A stretch of 64,000 nucleotides of DNA from Lachnospiraceae bacterium (lineage in GTDB: Bacteria; Bacillota; Clostridia; Lachnospirales; Lachnospiraceae), in contig SVDZ01000002.1 in the NCBI GenBank assembly GCA_015057625.1, positions 1 through 64,000 of the forward strand. Reading direction: 5' to 3'. The position numbers were made by a program, and so were the translations under genes. The first letter of the stretch is position 1, and each line of letters starts with the position of its first letter. The notes beneath the pieces were generated by a model that was not told the DNA's origin, ran no database searches, and saw only the letters and a program-made list of their open reading frames with translations. Shown piece after piece: positions 44,096 to 53,058 of the stretch.

Positions 44096-45244
44096 ATGAA
44101 AAATAAGAGCGATTTAATTCTAGGTATTGCATCAGTAGGTTTTATTACTCAGTTTGGAGGCGGCTTTGCAAGCGGGGTTCAAATTAGAGAGTTTTTTATG
44201 AAATATGGTATTTGGGCTTATATTATGCCTATAGTTGCCCAGTTGATTGTTGCTGTTGTGTTTGGTATGGTACTAAAACTTGCCCACAAGTACAGAACAT
44301 TCAATTACAGAGAGTTTTCGGATAGTGTATATGGAAAATACAAATTTGTATTATCAAACTTATATGAGATTGAGTATGTTGTTATCGTATGTCTTATTGT
44401 GGCGGTTACATTTGCCACAGGTACAGCGATTCTCGGACATTTATTCGGACTGGGAAAGGGTTCATGTCTGATTATAGTAGGAGCTCTTTTGTTTATAATG
44501 ACCATCTTTGGAAGTGACTTCATTATGAATTATTCTTCAGTCATTACAGTTATTATTTTGTTTGCATTGGCAATTGTTTTAGGACCGGCTATTTTTTCTG
44601 CGAGGGATGTATTGTTTGAAGAGTCTGCAGGATTGTTCAAAGATTTTCAGGGCATTGAACAGGCAGACAAGGTTTTATCCTTTATGGATGCCTTTAAGGC
44701 AGCATTTATTTTTGCTATGTTCCAGATAGGAACTATAGGATTTATGTTCCCGCATATCAAAGAAGTCAAAGAAGAAAAAGAAATAAAGAGTGCTATGGTT
44801 GAGATGTTTGTAATCAATACATTGGTTACAGAACTGCTCGTAGTGGGAATGATTATTGCAAGTGCTATTGGAAGTGGCAATTATCAGACTGTACCTATCC
44901 TTGATTTGGCTATAGGACAGAATCAGACTATTATCGGCAAATTGATTCTCTTTATAGTATTTATTGCAGCTTTTACTACGGGTGTTAATCTTCTTGCGGG
45001 CGTGGTTGAGAGGTTTGTGTGGCTGATAGATACCAGACTTAATGTTCCGGCTGCAAAAAGCACTATTTTTTATATTTTGATTTCATTAATATTTGTTTTT
45101 GTGGCAGTACTTATTTCAGAAATAGGAATATCGAATATTGTAAGTACAGGTTATAAATATATTGGATACGCTACTGTAGTTATTGTGTTCATACCAATTT
45201 TTGTCTTAAGAATTCTGAATAAATTTAGTAAAAAAAGCAGATAA
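44096..45244 (+). CDS. YkvI-type membrane transporter
   Basis: A 382-residue integral membrane protein with about ten to eleven hydrophobic helices. The N-terminus SVGFITQFGGGFASGVQIREFF resembles the first broken helix of APC-superfamily (LeuT-fold) transporters, and the whole matches the poorly characterised YkvI family of Firmicutes. Substrate unknown; related families carry amino acids. TAAGGAG precedes ATG 44096. It sits between the NYN gene (35 bp) and thioredoxin (34 bp), so the three may be cotranscribed, though they share no obvious pathway. Confidence 0.78.
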   Translation: MKNKSDLILGIASVGFITQFGGGFASGVQIREFFMKYGIWAYIMPIVAQLIVAVVFGMVLKLAHKYRTFNYREFSDSVYGKYKFVLSNLYEIEYVVIVCLIVAVTFATGTAILGHLFGLGKGSCLIIVGALLFIMTIFGSDFIMNYSSVITVIILFALAIVLGPAIFSARDVLFEESAGLFKDFQGIEQADKVLSFMDAFKAAFIFAMFQIGTIGFMFPHIKEVKEEKEIKSAMVEMFVINTLVTELLVVGMIIASAIGSGNYQTVPILDLAIGQNQTIIGKLILFIVFIAAFTTGVNLLAGVVERFVWLIDTRLNVPAAKSTIFYILISLIFVFVAVLISEIGISNIVSTGYKYIGYATVVIVFIPIFVLRILNKFSKKSR

Positions 45245-45278
45245 TGGAAATGAATATTGAGCTTGAAAGGAGAATAAT

Positions 45279-45590
45279 ATGGCAGTTATTGAAGTAACAG
45301 AAGCTAATTTTGAGCAGGAAGTATTAAAAAGTGAAAAGCCGGTTTTGGTTGATTTTTGGGCAGACTGGTGTGGACCATGCAAGATGCTGTCGCCTATTGT
45401 TGATCAGGTTTCAGATGAGCAGAGTGATGTGAAGGTATGCAAAATCAATGTGGACGAGAACTTAAACATTGCAAGAAAGTATAATGTTATGAGTATTCCT
45501 ACCCTCGCATTGATTAGAAACGGAGAGACAGTTGCAACTTCAGTTGGAGTTATAGCGAAACCGGATATTATCAAATTTATATCACAGTAA
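45279..45590 (+). CDS. trxA: Thioredoxin
   Basis: A cytoplasmic dithiol reductant, 103 residues. The active site WCGPCK has Cys31 and Cys34, the preceding FWAD segment is typical, and the cis-Pro loop is seen in MSIPTL. It keeps reductases and repair enzymes reduced. AAAGGAG precedes ATG. No thioredoxin reductase is nearby. A weak terminator-like hairpin follows before the aldo/keto reductase gene. Confidence 0.96.
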   Translation: MAVIEVTEANFEQEVLKSEKPVLVDFWADWCGPCKMLSPIVDQVSDEQSDVKVCKINVDENLNIARKYNVMSIPTLALIRNGETVATSVGVIAKPDIIKFISQ

Positions 45591-45600
45591 TTAATAAAAC

Positions 45601-45630
45601 TACCCTGGAATAAAAAAGTATTTCAGGGTA
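45601..45630 (+). terminator. Probable terminator after trxA
   Basis: TACCCTGGAATA at 45601-45612 pairs with TATTTCAGGGTA at 45619-45630 (12 bp, one G-U), followed by only a short T run. Confidence 0.55.
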
Positions 45631-45693
45631 TGATTTTGCAACAAGGATGCTGAGGCGTTTTTTGAATTAGAAAAAACATAAGGAGAAAATCAG

Positions 45694-46497
45694 ATGATAT
45701 TAAATGAAAAATACACACTTTCAAATGGAGTGATGGTTCCAAAGATGGGACTTGGAACTTGGCAGATTCCTGATGGGGAAGAGACATACAATTCAGTTAT
45801 GTGGGCTCTTAAAAATGGATACAGACATATTGATACAGCAATGGCTTACGGAAATGAAGCCAGTGTAGGAAGAGCTATCAGAGATTTTGGAATAAGCAGA
45901 GAAGATGTTTTTGTTACTACTAAGCTTCCTGCAGAATGCAAGGGAGACGATATAGCAAAAGAGTGCTTTGAGAAATCAATGGCGGCACTTGATTTGGGAT
46001 ATATTGATTTGTATCTTATCCATGCTCCATGGCCTTGGGATCAGTGGGGCAAGGACTGCACAAAAGAAAATATCGAATGCTGGAAAGCTTTTGAGGAAAT
46101 TTATGCTTCAGGAAAAGCAAAGGCAATCGGTGTATCAAATTTTGAACCGCAGCATTTGAATCCTATTTTGGAAGTGTGCAATATTGTACCTATGGTAGAT
46201 CAAATCTGCTTCCATATTGGAAATAATCAGAAAGAGACTGTGGAACTTCTAAAAGAAAAGAATATTCAGCTTATGGCATATTCTCCACTTGCTACAGGAA
46301 GAATTATCGGAGACGAGGCAATAGTCAAAATGGCTGAAAAGTATGGTGTCACTCCCGCACAGCTTTGCATACGCTATTGTATACAGAACAATGCAATCGT
46401 AATTCCAAAGTCGACAAAAGAGCAGAGAATTATTGATAATGCAAAAGTGGATTTTGAGATAAGCGCAGAAGATATGGCATTGTTAGATCAAAAATAA
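45694..46497 (+). CDS. Aldo/keto reductase
   Basis: A cytoplasmic NADPH-dependent aldehyde/ketone reductase, 267 residues, of the prokaryotic AKR5 type (2,5-diketo-gluconate reductase-like). The catalytic tetrad is complete: Asp47 and Tyr52 in HIDTAMAYGNE, Lys77 in TTKL and His110 in LIHAPWPW. The cofactor-binding IPKST segment is present near residue 231. AAGGAG at 45680-45685 precedes ATG. The lysozyme gene follows after 12-15 bp, suggesting a shared transcript without a clear functional link. The physiological substrate is not evident. Confidence 0.92.
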   Translation: MILNEKYTLSNGVMVPKMGLGTWQIPDGEETYNSVMWALKNGYRHIDTAMAYGNEASVGRAIRDFGISREDVFVTTKLPAECKGDDIAKECFEKSMAALDLGYIDLYLIHAPWPWDQWGKDCTKENIECWKAFEEIYASGKAKAIGVSNFEPQHLNPILEVCNIVPMVDQICFHIGNNQKETVELLKEKNIQLMAYSPLATGRIIGDEAIVKMAEKYGVTPAQLCIRYCIQNNAIVIPKSTKEQRIIDNAKVDFEISAEDMALLDQK

Positions 46498-46512
46498 TTA
46501 CGGGAGAATATG

Positions 46513-47856
46513 ATGAATAAAAAAATAATATCATTTTTGTGCGTTACTGCAATCGTATGTTCAAACATAAGCATTAGTCCTTCAAATGTAGCGGCAGCCA
46601 CAAAAATGGATAACAGTAAACTACTTTTTGGACAGGAAGAAACAATAGGATTTAAAACAGAAGAAAATACCACAGAAGTGGAATCTACCACAGAAGTGGA
46701 ATCTGCTACAGAAGTGGAATCTACCACAGAAGAAGAGAGTGTTTTTGAAGAAACTACTGTGGAGGAAACTACGACGCAGGAGCCAACCACAGTGGAGCCT
46801 GTTACTACACAGGTTGAGACTACAACAGCAGGAAAGATTAGAGCCTGGGAAAAATATAATGGCAAATACTATAACGACAAAAAACTAGTTATAGAAGGAG
46901 CAGTGTCAAAAGGTATTGATATAAGCAGATATCAGGGGACTATAGACTGGGAGAAGCTTCTTAAGTCAGATATTTCTTTTGTAATTATCAGATGCGGTTA
47001 CGGTGATAATTATAAATCTCAGGATGACCCGAACTTTAAAAAGTATGTTCAGGCATGTGAAAAATATAATATTCCTTATGGGGTTTATTTGTATTCATAT
47101 GCGGTAAATGACAAAATGATAAAGAGTGAAGTTGAGCATACACTCAGACTGTTAAAGAGCGTTAATGCAAAACCTACATTGCCGGTATATTTGGATATGG
47201 AGGATGATTCCACTAGCAATGTATCCAATAAAAAACTGTGCTCAATGGCTGATTATTTTTGTAAGACCATTAAGAGACATGGTTATGATGCAGGAGTTTA
47301 CGCCAATTTGAGTTGGTGGACATACAAACTGACAGAGCCTGTTCTTAATCAGTGGTATAGATGGATAGCGCAGTACAATTCTTACTGCGCATACAAAGGT
47401 ACTTATCAGATGTGGCAGTATACTTCCACAGCAAAGTTTAGCGGTATAGACGGATATGTAGACGCAAACTTTTATTACAACGCGTACTGTGATAAACACT
47501 CAAAAGAAAAATGGATAACAGTTAAAAAGCCTACATTGTTTTCTTATGGAGAGAAGAGATGCATATGTGAAAAATGCGGATTATGTACTAAGGTTGTTAG
47601 AATAGCCAAACTGAAGCCTACAGGAAAACTCAATAAGAAATCAATTACATTGAAGGTTAGAAGGCAATATAAAAAATTAAAGGTCAAAAAGATGACAAAG
47701 GGCGACAGTGTCGCAAAATATAAATCGTCAAACAAAAAAATTGTCACAGTAAACAAAAAAGGTGTAATAACTGCAAAGAGAAAAGGTAAAGCAATTGTTA
47801 CCGTGACACTTAAGAGTGGACTTAAACTTAAACTTAAGGTAAAAGTGAAGAAATAA
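46513..47856 (+). CDS. Secreted GH25 lysozyme with repeat linker and Big_2-like tail
   Basis: An exported muramidase of 447 residues. It has a signal peptide (about 1-28), a Thr/Glu/Val/Ser-rich linker (about 48-112) built partly from 18-bp repeats, and a GH25 catalytic domain (about 132-325) with Asp136 (GIDISRYQG) and Asp228-Glu230 (LDMED). The C-terminus has a small Cys-pair segment (ICEKCGLC) and a very Lys-rich bacterial Ig-like (Big_2) domain. Two adjacent ATGs exist; the second at 46513 has better spacing from GGGAG. The basic tail could hold the enzyme on anionic wall polymers. A role in wall turnover or competition is inferred. Confidence 0.9.
   Translation: MNKKIISFLCVTAIVCSNISISPSNVAAATKMDNSKLLFGQEETIGFKTEENTTEVESTTEVESATEVESTTEEESVFEETTVEETTTQEPTTVEPVTTQVETTTAGKIRAWEKYNGKYYNDKKLVIEGAVSKGIDISRYQGTIDWEKLLKSDISFVIIRCGYGDNYKSQDDPNFKKYVQACEKYNIPYGVYLYSYAVNDKMIKSEVEHTLRLLKSVNAKPTLPVYLDMEDDSTSNVSNKKLCSMADYFCKTIKRHGYDAGVYANLSWWTYKLTEPVLNQWYRWIAQYNSYCAYKGTYQMWQYTSTAKFSGIDGYVDANFYYNAYCDKHSKEKWITVKKPTLFSYGEKRCICEKCGLCTKVVRIAKLKPTGKLNKKSITLKVRRQYKKLKVKKMTKGDSVAKYKSSNKKIVTVNKKGVITAKRKGKAIVTVTLKSGLKLKLKVKVKK
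46669..46740 (+). repeat. In-frame 18-bp tandem repeats in the lysozyme linker
   Basis: Three near-identical units of ACCACAGAAGTGGAATCT (46669-46686, 46687-46704, 46705-46722) and a fourth diverged one encode the hexapeptide TTEVES. Confidence 0.88.
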
Positions 47857-47899
47857 AATCAATTGACATAATTATTATCAGAAATCAGAGGTCATTATT

Positions 47900-49192
47900 A
47901 TGAGTTATTTAGATACTGCAAATAACCTGTTAGAAACTGTGGAAAGGTGCGTGTCACCTTTTCACGTTGTTAAGTATGCGGAAGAAAAACTTGCAGAAAA
48001 AGGTTTTGGCAGACTTGAGATGGATAAAAAATGGAAGGTCACACCGGGCGGAAAGTATTTTATAAATGTATATGATACTTCCTTTGTGGCTTTTACAGTG
48101 GGAGAAGAGTTTGAAGATAAAAAGAAAATCAGAATTGCTACTGCTCACAATGATTTTCCATGTCTTAGAATTAAGCCTAAATGTGATATTAAAGATGGAA
48201 ACTACATAAAGCTTAATGTGGAAGTTTATGGAGGAGCTATTCTATCAACATGGTTTGACAGACCTCTATCAGTTGCGGGTAAGATTGTTACAAAAGGTGA
48301 GAATGAGTTTTCGCCGAAGGTTATGCTTGTTGATTTGAAGAAGCCTATACTCGTACTTCCAAATCTTGCTCCTCATATTAACAGAGATATAAATAAAGGT
48401 TACGAGTATAATAAACAAAAAGATATGCTTCCTATTATGGATGTAGTTGAAGATGATATAAACGAAGAAGGCTATTTGTTAAAATGTATCGCTGATAGAA
48501 TATCCGTTGAGCCTGAAGATATACTCGATATGGAATTGATTGCGTATCAATATGATGAAGGTTGCATAGTTGGAGCAAATGATACTATGATTTCGTCTCC
48601 AAGATTAGACAACATTACTTCTGTTGAGGCATGTCTGTATGGAATAGCAAATGGAACCAGAAATAAGGGGATTAATTTGATTGCCATGTTTGACAATGAA
48701 GAAATTGGAAGTGGTAGCAAGCAGGGAGCAGGTTCGTTGATTCTCAATATGATTCTTGAGAAAATCTATCTTTCCCTGGGACGTTCAAGAGAAGAGTTCC
48801 TGACAGACATTGCTGAAGGAATAATTATTTCTTCAGACGTGGCACATTGCTATCATCCAAATTATTCCGAGAAAAATGATGTCACTATGAAAGCGATGCT
48901 TAATTCAGGAGTAGTTATCAAGAAAGATTCAATGCAAAAGTATGCAAATGATAGTGAGGGAGTTGCTATTGTAAAAGTACTTTGTGAAAAAGCAGGAGTT
49001 AAGAGTCAACTCTTTTCAAACCGCTCTGACGCAACAGGTGGAAGTACACTTGGGTCAATCATATCAAAGTCAATTCCTATGAGAACTGTGGATGTGGGTG
49101 TTCCGCTTCTTGCAATGCATTCAGCCAGAGAACTCATGGGAGTCGAAGATCAGGAGGCATTAAATCTTCTTGTTAAACAATTGTTTTCGTGA
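47900..49192 (+). CDS. M18 family aminopeptidase
   Basis: A cytosolic zinc aminopeptidase of family M18 (aspartyl aminopeptidase-like), 430 residues. The metal-binding landmarks are ATAHNDFPCLRIKP (His about residue 82), SPRLDN with the bridging Asp, FDNEEIGSGSKQGA with the catalytic Glu pair, SSDVAHCYHPNY, and the C-terminal AMHSARELMG His. It forms large homo-oligomers in this family and removes N-terminal acidic or neutral residues from peptides. CAGAGGT precedes ATG. It lies 43 bp after the lysozyme gene with no strong terminator between. A 125-bp gap then leads to the DegV gene. Confidence 0.94.
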   Translation: MSYLDTANNLLETVERCVSPFHVVKYAEEKLAEKGFGRLEMDKKWKVTPGGKYFINVYDTSFVAFTVGEEFEDKKKIRIATAHNDFPCLRIKPKCDIKDGNYIKLNVEVYGGAILSTWFDRPLSVAGKIVTKGENEFSPKVMLVDLKKPILVLPNLAPHINRDINKGYEYNKQKDMLPIMDVVEDDINEEGYLLKCIADRISVEPEDILDMELIAYQYDEGCIVGANDTMISSPRLDNITSVEACLYGIANGTRNKGINLIAMFDNEEIGSGSKQGAGSLILNMILEKIYLSLGRSREEFLTDIAEGIIISSDVAHCYHPNYSEKNDVTMKAMLNSGVVIKKDSMQKYANDSEGVAIVKVLCEKAGVKSQLFSNRSDATGGSTLGSIISKSIPMRTVDVGVPLLAMHSARELMGVEDQEALNLLVKQLFS

Positions 49193-49317
49193 TATGATTT
49201 GAGTTAATATGTATTGAAATAATTTGATATTATTATATAATTGAAAAGTATATATCAAAAGATTTTAAATTATTATACGATAACTGCATTTATGCAAAAT
49301 GCAGATGAGAGGTTTTT

Positions 49318-50199
49318 ATGGAAAAGATTAAAATTGTCACTGATTCAGCAAGTGATATATTGGATAAATATGTAAAAGAATATGACATTGATGTAATCCC
49401 TTTTAAGATTGTTGTGGGAGATAAATCTTATGTCAGCAATGTTGATTTTGATAACGAAGAATTTTACAAAATATTAGATTCTTACGATGGTATTCCTGCA
49501 ACATCTCAGATTACTCCATTTGAGTTTGAAGAGTATTATAATAAGATGTTTGAAGAAGGATATACTGATCTTGTGTTAGTATTAATTAATTCACAAGGAT
49601 CTGCCACATATAATAATTCGATTATGGCGAAGGATAGTTTCTTTGAGGAACATCCTGAGGCAGAAGGTAAAATCAATATTCATACATTTGATGGAAAGTC
49701 ATATAACTGCGGATATGGATGGGCTGTTATTGAAGCGGCTAAAATGGTAAAAGAAGGAAGCAGTGTTGATGATGTTCTTAAATCAATAGAGGAACAGCTT
49801 ACAAAAACTTGTATTTATTTTGGCATGTATTCATTGACGTACGCAGCTAAGTCAGGTAGAATACCTAGTGCAGCAGCATTTGTTGGAGATGCAATTGGAC
49901 TTAAGCCTGTTATGAAAATATGGGATCATGAGATTACCACTGCGGGAAAAGTTCGTGGTGAGAAGAAATTGATGAGCAGTATAGTTTCCATGGCGATTGA
50001 TGAGATGGAAGAAGGTTCTCCATACGCAGTTATTTATGGAAATGACAAAAGTGTTGCTGATGAATTAGCTGAAAGACTCACAAAAGAGCTTGGTTATCCA
50101 CCTCTTTATGGGTTTCAGATAGGTGCTGCAGTTGCAATTAATGCAGGACCAAAGGTTGTTGGAGTTGGTTTCAACTCTAAGAACAGAACCTCTGATTAA
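49318..50199 (+). CDS. DegV family fatty-acid-binding protein
   Basis: A cytosolic DegV/EDD-fold protein, 293 residues, normal length. It starts with the signature KIKIVTDSASDI, has PATSQITPFEF around residue 60 and the second-domain motif AAKSGRIP near 178. Family members bind fatty acids and, as FakB, present them to the kinase FakA for phosphorylation; no FakA is in the window, so only binding is claimed. A hairpin at 49284-49304 lies just ahead of the GAGAGG ribosome binding site. Its stop codon lies only three bases before the mature 5' end of ssrA. Confidence 0.92.
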   Translation: MEKIKIVTDSASDILDKYVKEYDIDVIPFKIVVGDKSYVSNVDFDNEEFYKILDSYDGIPATSQITPFEFEEYYNKMFEEGYTDLVLVLINSQGSATYNNSIMAKDSFFEEHPEAEGKINIHTFDGKSYNCGYGWAVIEAAKMVKEGSSVDDVLKSIEEQLTKTCIYFGMYSLTYAAKSGRIPSAAAFVGDAIGLKPVMKIWDHEITTAGKVRGEKKLMSSIVSMAIDEMEEGSPYAVIYGNDKSVADELAERLTKELGYPPLYGFQIGAAVAINAGPKVVGVGFNSKNRTSD

Positions 50200-50202
50200 T
50201 TA

Positions 50203-50541
50203 GGGGTAGTAAAGGTTTCGACAGGGGCTATGCAGCTGGAGAAGCGAGTCGTATGCAATGCGTTAAATGGCAAACTAATAATAAACGCTGAAGAAAATTT
50301 AGCATACGCTGCCTAATTGCGGCAGCAGTCTGACCTAGTGCACCTACACATTAGGACCCAGGCTTCGACTATGTAGGAAACGACGTTAGCAAAGCTTTGA
50401 GCTATCGGGCGTATTATGAAGCTACTGAAACTGCAAGGTTGTCTGTTACCGTGCGGCAGAGGGAATGTCAATTAACAGACTACACTCGTAGAAGTACAGG
50501 GAATTGGTTTTTGGACACGGGTTCGACTCCCGTCTACTCCA
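50203..50541 (+). ncRNA. ssrA: Transfer-messenger RNA
   Basis: One-piece tmRNA. The 5' GGGGTAGTAAAGGTTTCGACAGGGG start pairs with CTACTCC at 50534-50540, closing the tRNA-like acceptor stem (one G-U). The T arm has GGTTCGACTCC. The tag reading frame ends GCT GAA GAA AAT TTA GCA TAC GCT GCC TAA (50287-50316), giving AEENLAYAA as the likely encoded tag with the usual C-terminal degradation signal. The resume codon GCT is inferred. CCA is not encoded after discriminator A. It starts three bases after the DegV stop, so it is probably processed out of a longer transcript. Confidence 0.96.
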
Positions 50542-50542
50542 T

Positions 50543-50580
50543 CTCGGAAGCACCGAAAATGAAGGGCTTCCGAGTTTTTT
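50543..50580 (+). terminator. ssrA: ssrA terminator
   Basis: CTCGGAAGC at 50543-50551 pairs perfectly with GCTTCCGAG at 50566-50574, followed by TTTTTTTATTT. Confidence 0.93.
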
Positions 50581-50776
50581 TATTTGAAAAAGCGAGTTCT
50601 TTTATAATACTGAACATTATTGCAGTGTATAAATAACGGCACTAGATAAGAGAAAACGCCCCGAAAGATTAATGCAATAAATATAGTTTTATGATAAAAT
50701 ATCAATAGTTTTTTGCAAGTTACAGAAATTGTAAAAAACACGTTTTAGAGAAAGCTAAAATATCAGGAGGGGTGTA

Positions 50777-51709
50777 ATGTCGCTAATAGTAAAAAATCTT
50801 GTAAAGAAATATGGGGATAAGACAGTAGTAGACCATCTTTCATTCACTATGGAAAAACCGGGAGTTTATGCATTACTTGGTACAAACGGAGCTGGAAAGA
50901 GTACATCTATAAGAATGATTCTTGGGATGCTTGCAAAAGATGAAGGGGAAGTTATCTGGGAAGATAAACCTATGGATGCATTGAATATGAACATTGGTTA
51001 TCTTGCAGAGGAGAGAGGTTTGTATCCTAAATATTCCATTATGGATCAGCTTGTTTATTTTGCAGAATTAAAAGGGGTACCGGTAGCTACTGCAAAAGAG
51101 AGAATAGCATATTGGGCTGAAAAACTTCAGGTAGAGGAGTATCTCTATCCTAAGAAAACAAAGAATAAAAAAGAGAAGGAGAAAACAGCAGACCAGTTGT
51201 CAAAGGGAAATCAGCAGAAAATACAGTTGATGGCGGCATTGTTGTCTGATCCTAATCTTATTATATTGGATGAGCCACTCAGTGGACTTGATCCTGTAAA
51301 TACTGACTTGTTCAAAGGAATTATCCGTGAGGAAATAGAAAAGGGCAAGTATCTTATTATGTCATCGCATCAGATGGCAACAATTGAGGAATTTTGTGAG
51401 GACATAACTATTCTTAATCGAGGAAAAGTGGTTCTTCAGGGAAATCTCAATACTATCAAGAAAAATTATGGACGAGTTAATATGATTGTAAAATGTGATG
51501 AAGATTTTACAGACATTATTGAAAAACACAACCTGACAGTTGTTAATGATTCGCCGGACGGAACTCAGATAAAAGTTAATGAGGAAGCGCAGGCACATAA
51601 GTTTTTGGAAGATTTATTAAAGTCTGGCAAGAATGTTGTTCGTTTTGAATTAAGAGAGCCGTCGCTCCACGAAATCTTTATAGAGAAGGTGGGTGATAGC
51701 AATGAATAG
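50777..51709 (+). CDS. ABC transporter ATP-binding protein (NatA-like)
   Basis: Cytoplasmic ATPase subunit of an ABC-2 type exporter, 310 residues. Walker A GTNGAGKST, a signature region in DQLSKGNQQKIQ and Walker B LIILDEPLSGLDP are seen. The C-terminal 80 residues form the extra domain found in NatA/YhaQ-type ATPases. AGGAGGGG precedes ATG. The two permease genes follow, each overlapping or nearly touching. Sodium or toxic-compound efflux is known for NatAB, but the substrate here is not determined. Confidence 0.9.
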   Translation: MSLIVKNLVKKYGDKTVVDHLSFTMEKPGVYALLGTNGAGKSTSIRMILGMLAKDEGEVIWEDKPMDALNMNIGYLAEERGLYPKYSIMDQLVYFAELKGVPVATAKERIAYWAEKLQVEEYLYPKKTKNKKEKEKTADQLSKGNQQKIQLMAALLSDPNLIILDEPLSGLDPVNTDLFKGIIREEIEKGKYLIMSSHQMATIEEFCEDITILNRGKVVLQGNLNTIKKNYGRVNMIVKCDEDFTDIIEKHNLTVVNDSPDGTQIKVNEEAQAHKFLEDLLKSGKNVVRFELREPSLHEIFIEKVGDSNE

Positions 51710-53057
51710 CAGTATTCATGGCTGGAAAAAAGTGTTTATGTTCTCTTTTTTACAGGAGTCAAAACAGAAGAGTTACCACATTCTTGTGGCATTAATGTTT
51801 ATTATAGCATTGGTTTCGGTTCCGATTATGTCTTATGTCAATTCTGATGAAAAAAAAGAAAAATCAGAAGAGACAAAGATTACCAAAATCTGGGTTTATG
51901 ACGAGACTGGTCTGGGAATAGATTACAGTAAACTTACAGCAGATGAAAAGTATAAATCAGTTAATGTAGTGTCAGATTCTGACATCAGTTATGAGAAAAT
52001 GATTAAGAAACTTGAAAAATCAAAAAACAGTACTGAAGTTACAGCTAAAGTAGCTTTTGATGAAGATGGTTTCTTTGTGATGGATATCGCAAAATCTCCA
52101 AAAAGTAATCTTTCGATTATGAATATAAGTGATTTTGCAGATGATTTTAGGGAGTTCTTCAAAAAGGAAAAAATTAGTGCATTAAATGTAACTGAAGAAC
52201 AGGTAGATTATTTAACACAGAAAATTGATTACAATATTCTTGATATTTCGGAAAAGGGTGAAATCATTGAGGGAGAAGGCCTTAACATGAATGAATACAA
52301 TTATGTTTATGGGTTGTTGATTATTGCCACAATTATGATATCATTCAGCGGTCAAAAACTGGCAACTTCAATTATAAATGAAAAATCTACTAGAGTAATT
52401 GAATATCTTACTATTAACGTAAAACCTTTGGCTCTTTTAGTTGGTAAGCTATTGGCCTCGATTTTATTGGTGTTCATTCAATTTCTTGCCATAGGTATAG
52501 GTGCGTTATTATCAGTAGCTTTAAACAGAGTTATATTTGGAGATGAAGCTCAGTCCCTTTCAGAACTGCTTTCAGGTTTGAAAGATATTCTTGCGGGATT
52601 ATCTCCGGCTTCGGTTTTAATAGTATTGATTATGCTACTTTGCGGAATAATTTTTTATGACCTTATTGCGGGACTCGCAGGATCAACTGTTAGCAAACTT
52701 GAAGAGATGAACGATGGAATGACATTGTTTACCGGATTATTAATTGTGGGAGCGTATATTGGGATTGCTCTCGTTATGGCAGAGATAACAGGAAATGTGT
52801 CACCTTTATTGAAATATATTTGTACATTCTTACCGATTTCTGCGCCTTTTGTGGTTCCGGGATATTTATTGATGGGAAAAATCAGTATTGTTGTAGCAAT
52901 ATTAAGTCTGGCTATTCTTGCAATAGCTACAGTATTCATGTTTATTTTTACAGCAAAGGCCTTTGTTATAACAATTATGTATCAGGGAAATACGTTAAAA
53001 TTTAAAGATATTATCAGACTTTTAAATAATAAACAGTTAGAAAGTGAGGGTAAGTAG
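51702..53057 (+). CDS. ABC-2 type permease, first subunit
   Basis: A 451-residue membrane subunit in the NatB/YhaP style. It has one N-terminal membrane helix (about 25-45), a large external domain (about 50-205, Lys/Glu-rich), then five or six helices from about residue 208 onward. The YGLLIIATIMISFSGQKLATSIINEKSTRVIEYL segment is the conserved ABC-2 coupling region. The start at ATG 51702 overlaps the ATPase gene by 8 bp and follows AAGGTGGGTG. It pairs with the related but distinct permease downstream, suggesting a heterodimeric channel. Confidence 0.85.
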   Translation: MNSSIHGWKKVFMFSFLQESKQKSYHILVALMFIIALVSVPIMSYVNSDEKKEKSEETKITKIWVYDETGLGIDYSKLTADEKYKSVNVVSDSDISYEKMIKKLEKSKNSTEVTAKVAFDEDGFFVMDIAKSPKSNLSIMNISDFADDFREFFKKEKISALNVTEEQVDYLTQKIDYNILDISEKGEIIEGEGLNMNEYNYVYGLLIIATIMISFSGQKLATSIINEKSTRVIEYLTINVKPLALLVGKLLASILLVFIQFLAIGIGALLSVALNRVIFGDEAQSLSELLSGLKDILAGLSPASVLIVLIMLLCGIIFYDLIAGLAGSTVSKLEEMNDGMTLFTGLLIVGAYIGIALVMAEITGNVSPLLKYICTFLPISAPFVVPGYLLMGKISIVVAILSLAILAIATVFMFIFTAKAFVITIMYQGNTLKFKDIIRLLNNKQLESEGK

Positions 53058-53058
53058 C

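Noticed and set aside
50397-50636. 79-codon open frame
   Set aside because: It lies inside the 3' part of ssrA and its terminator, and the RNA structure explains the sequence.
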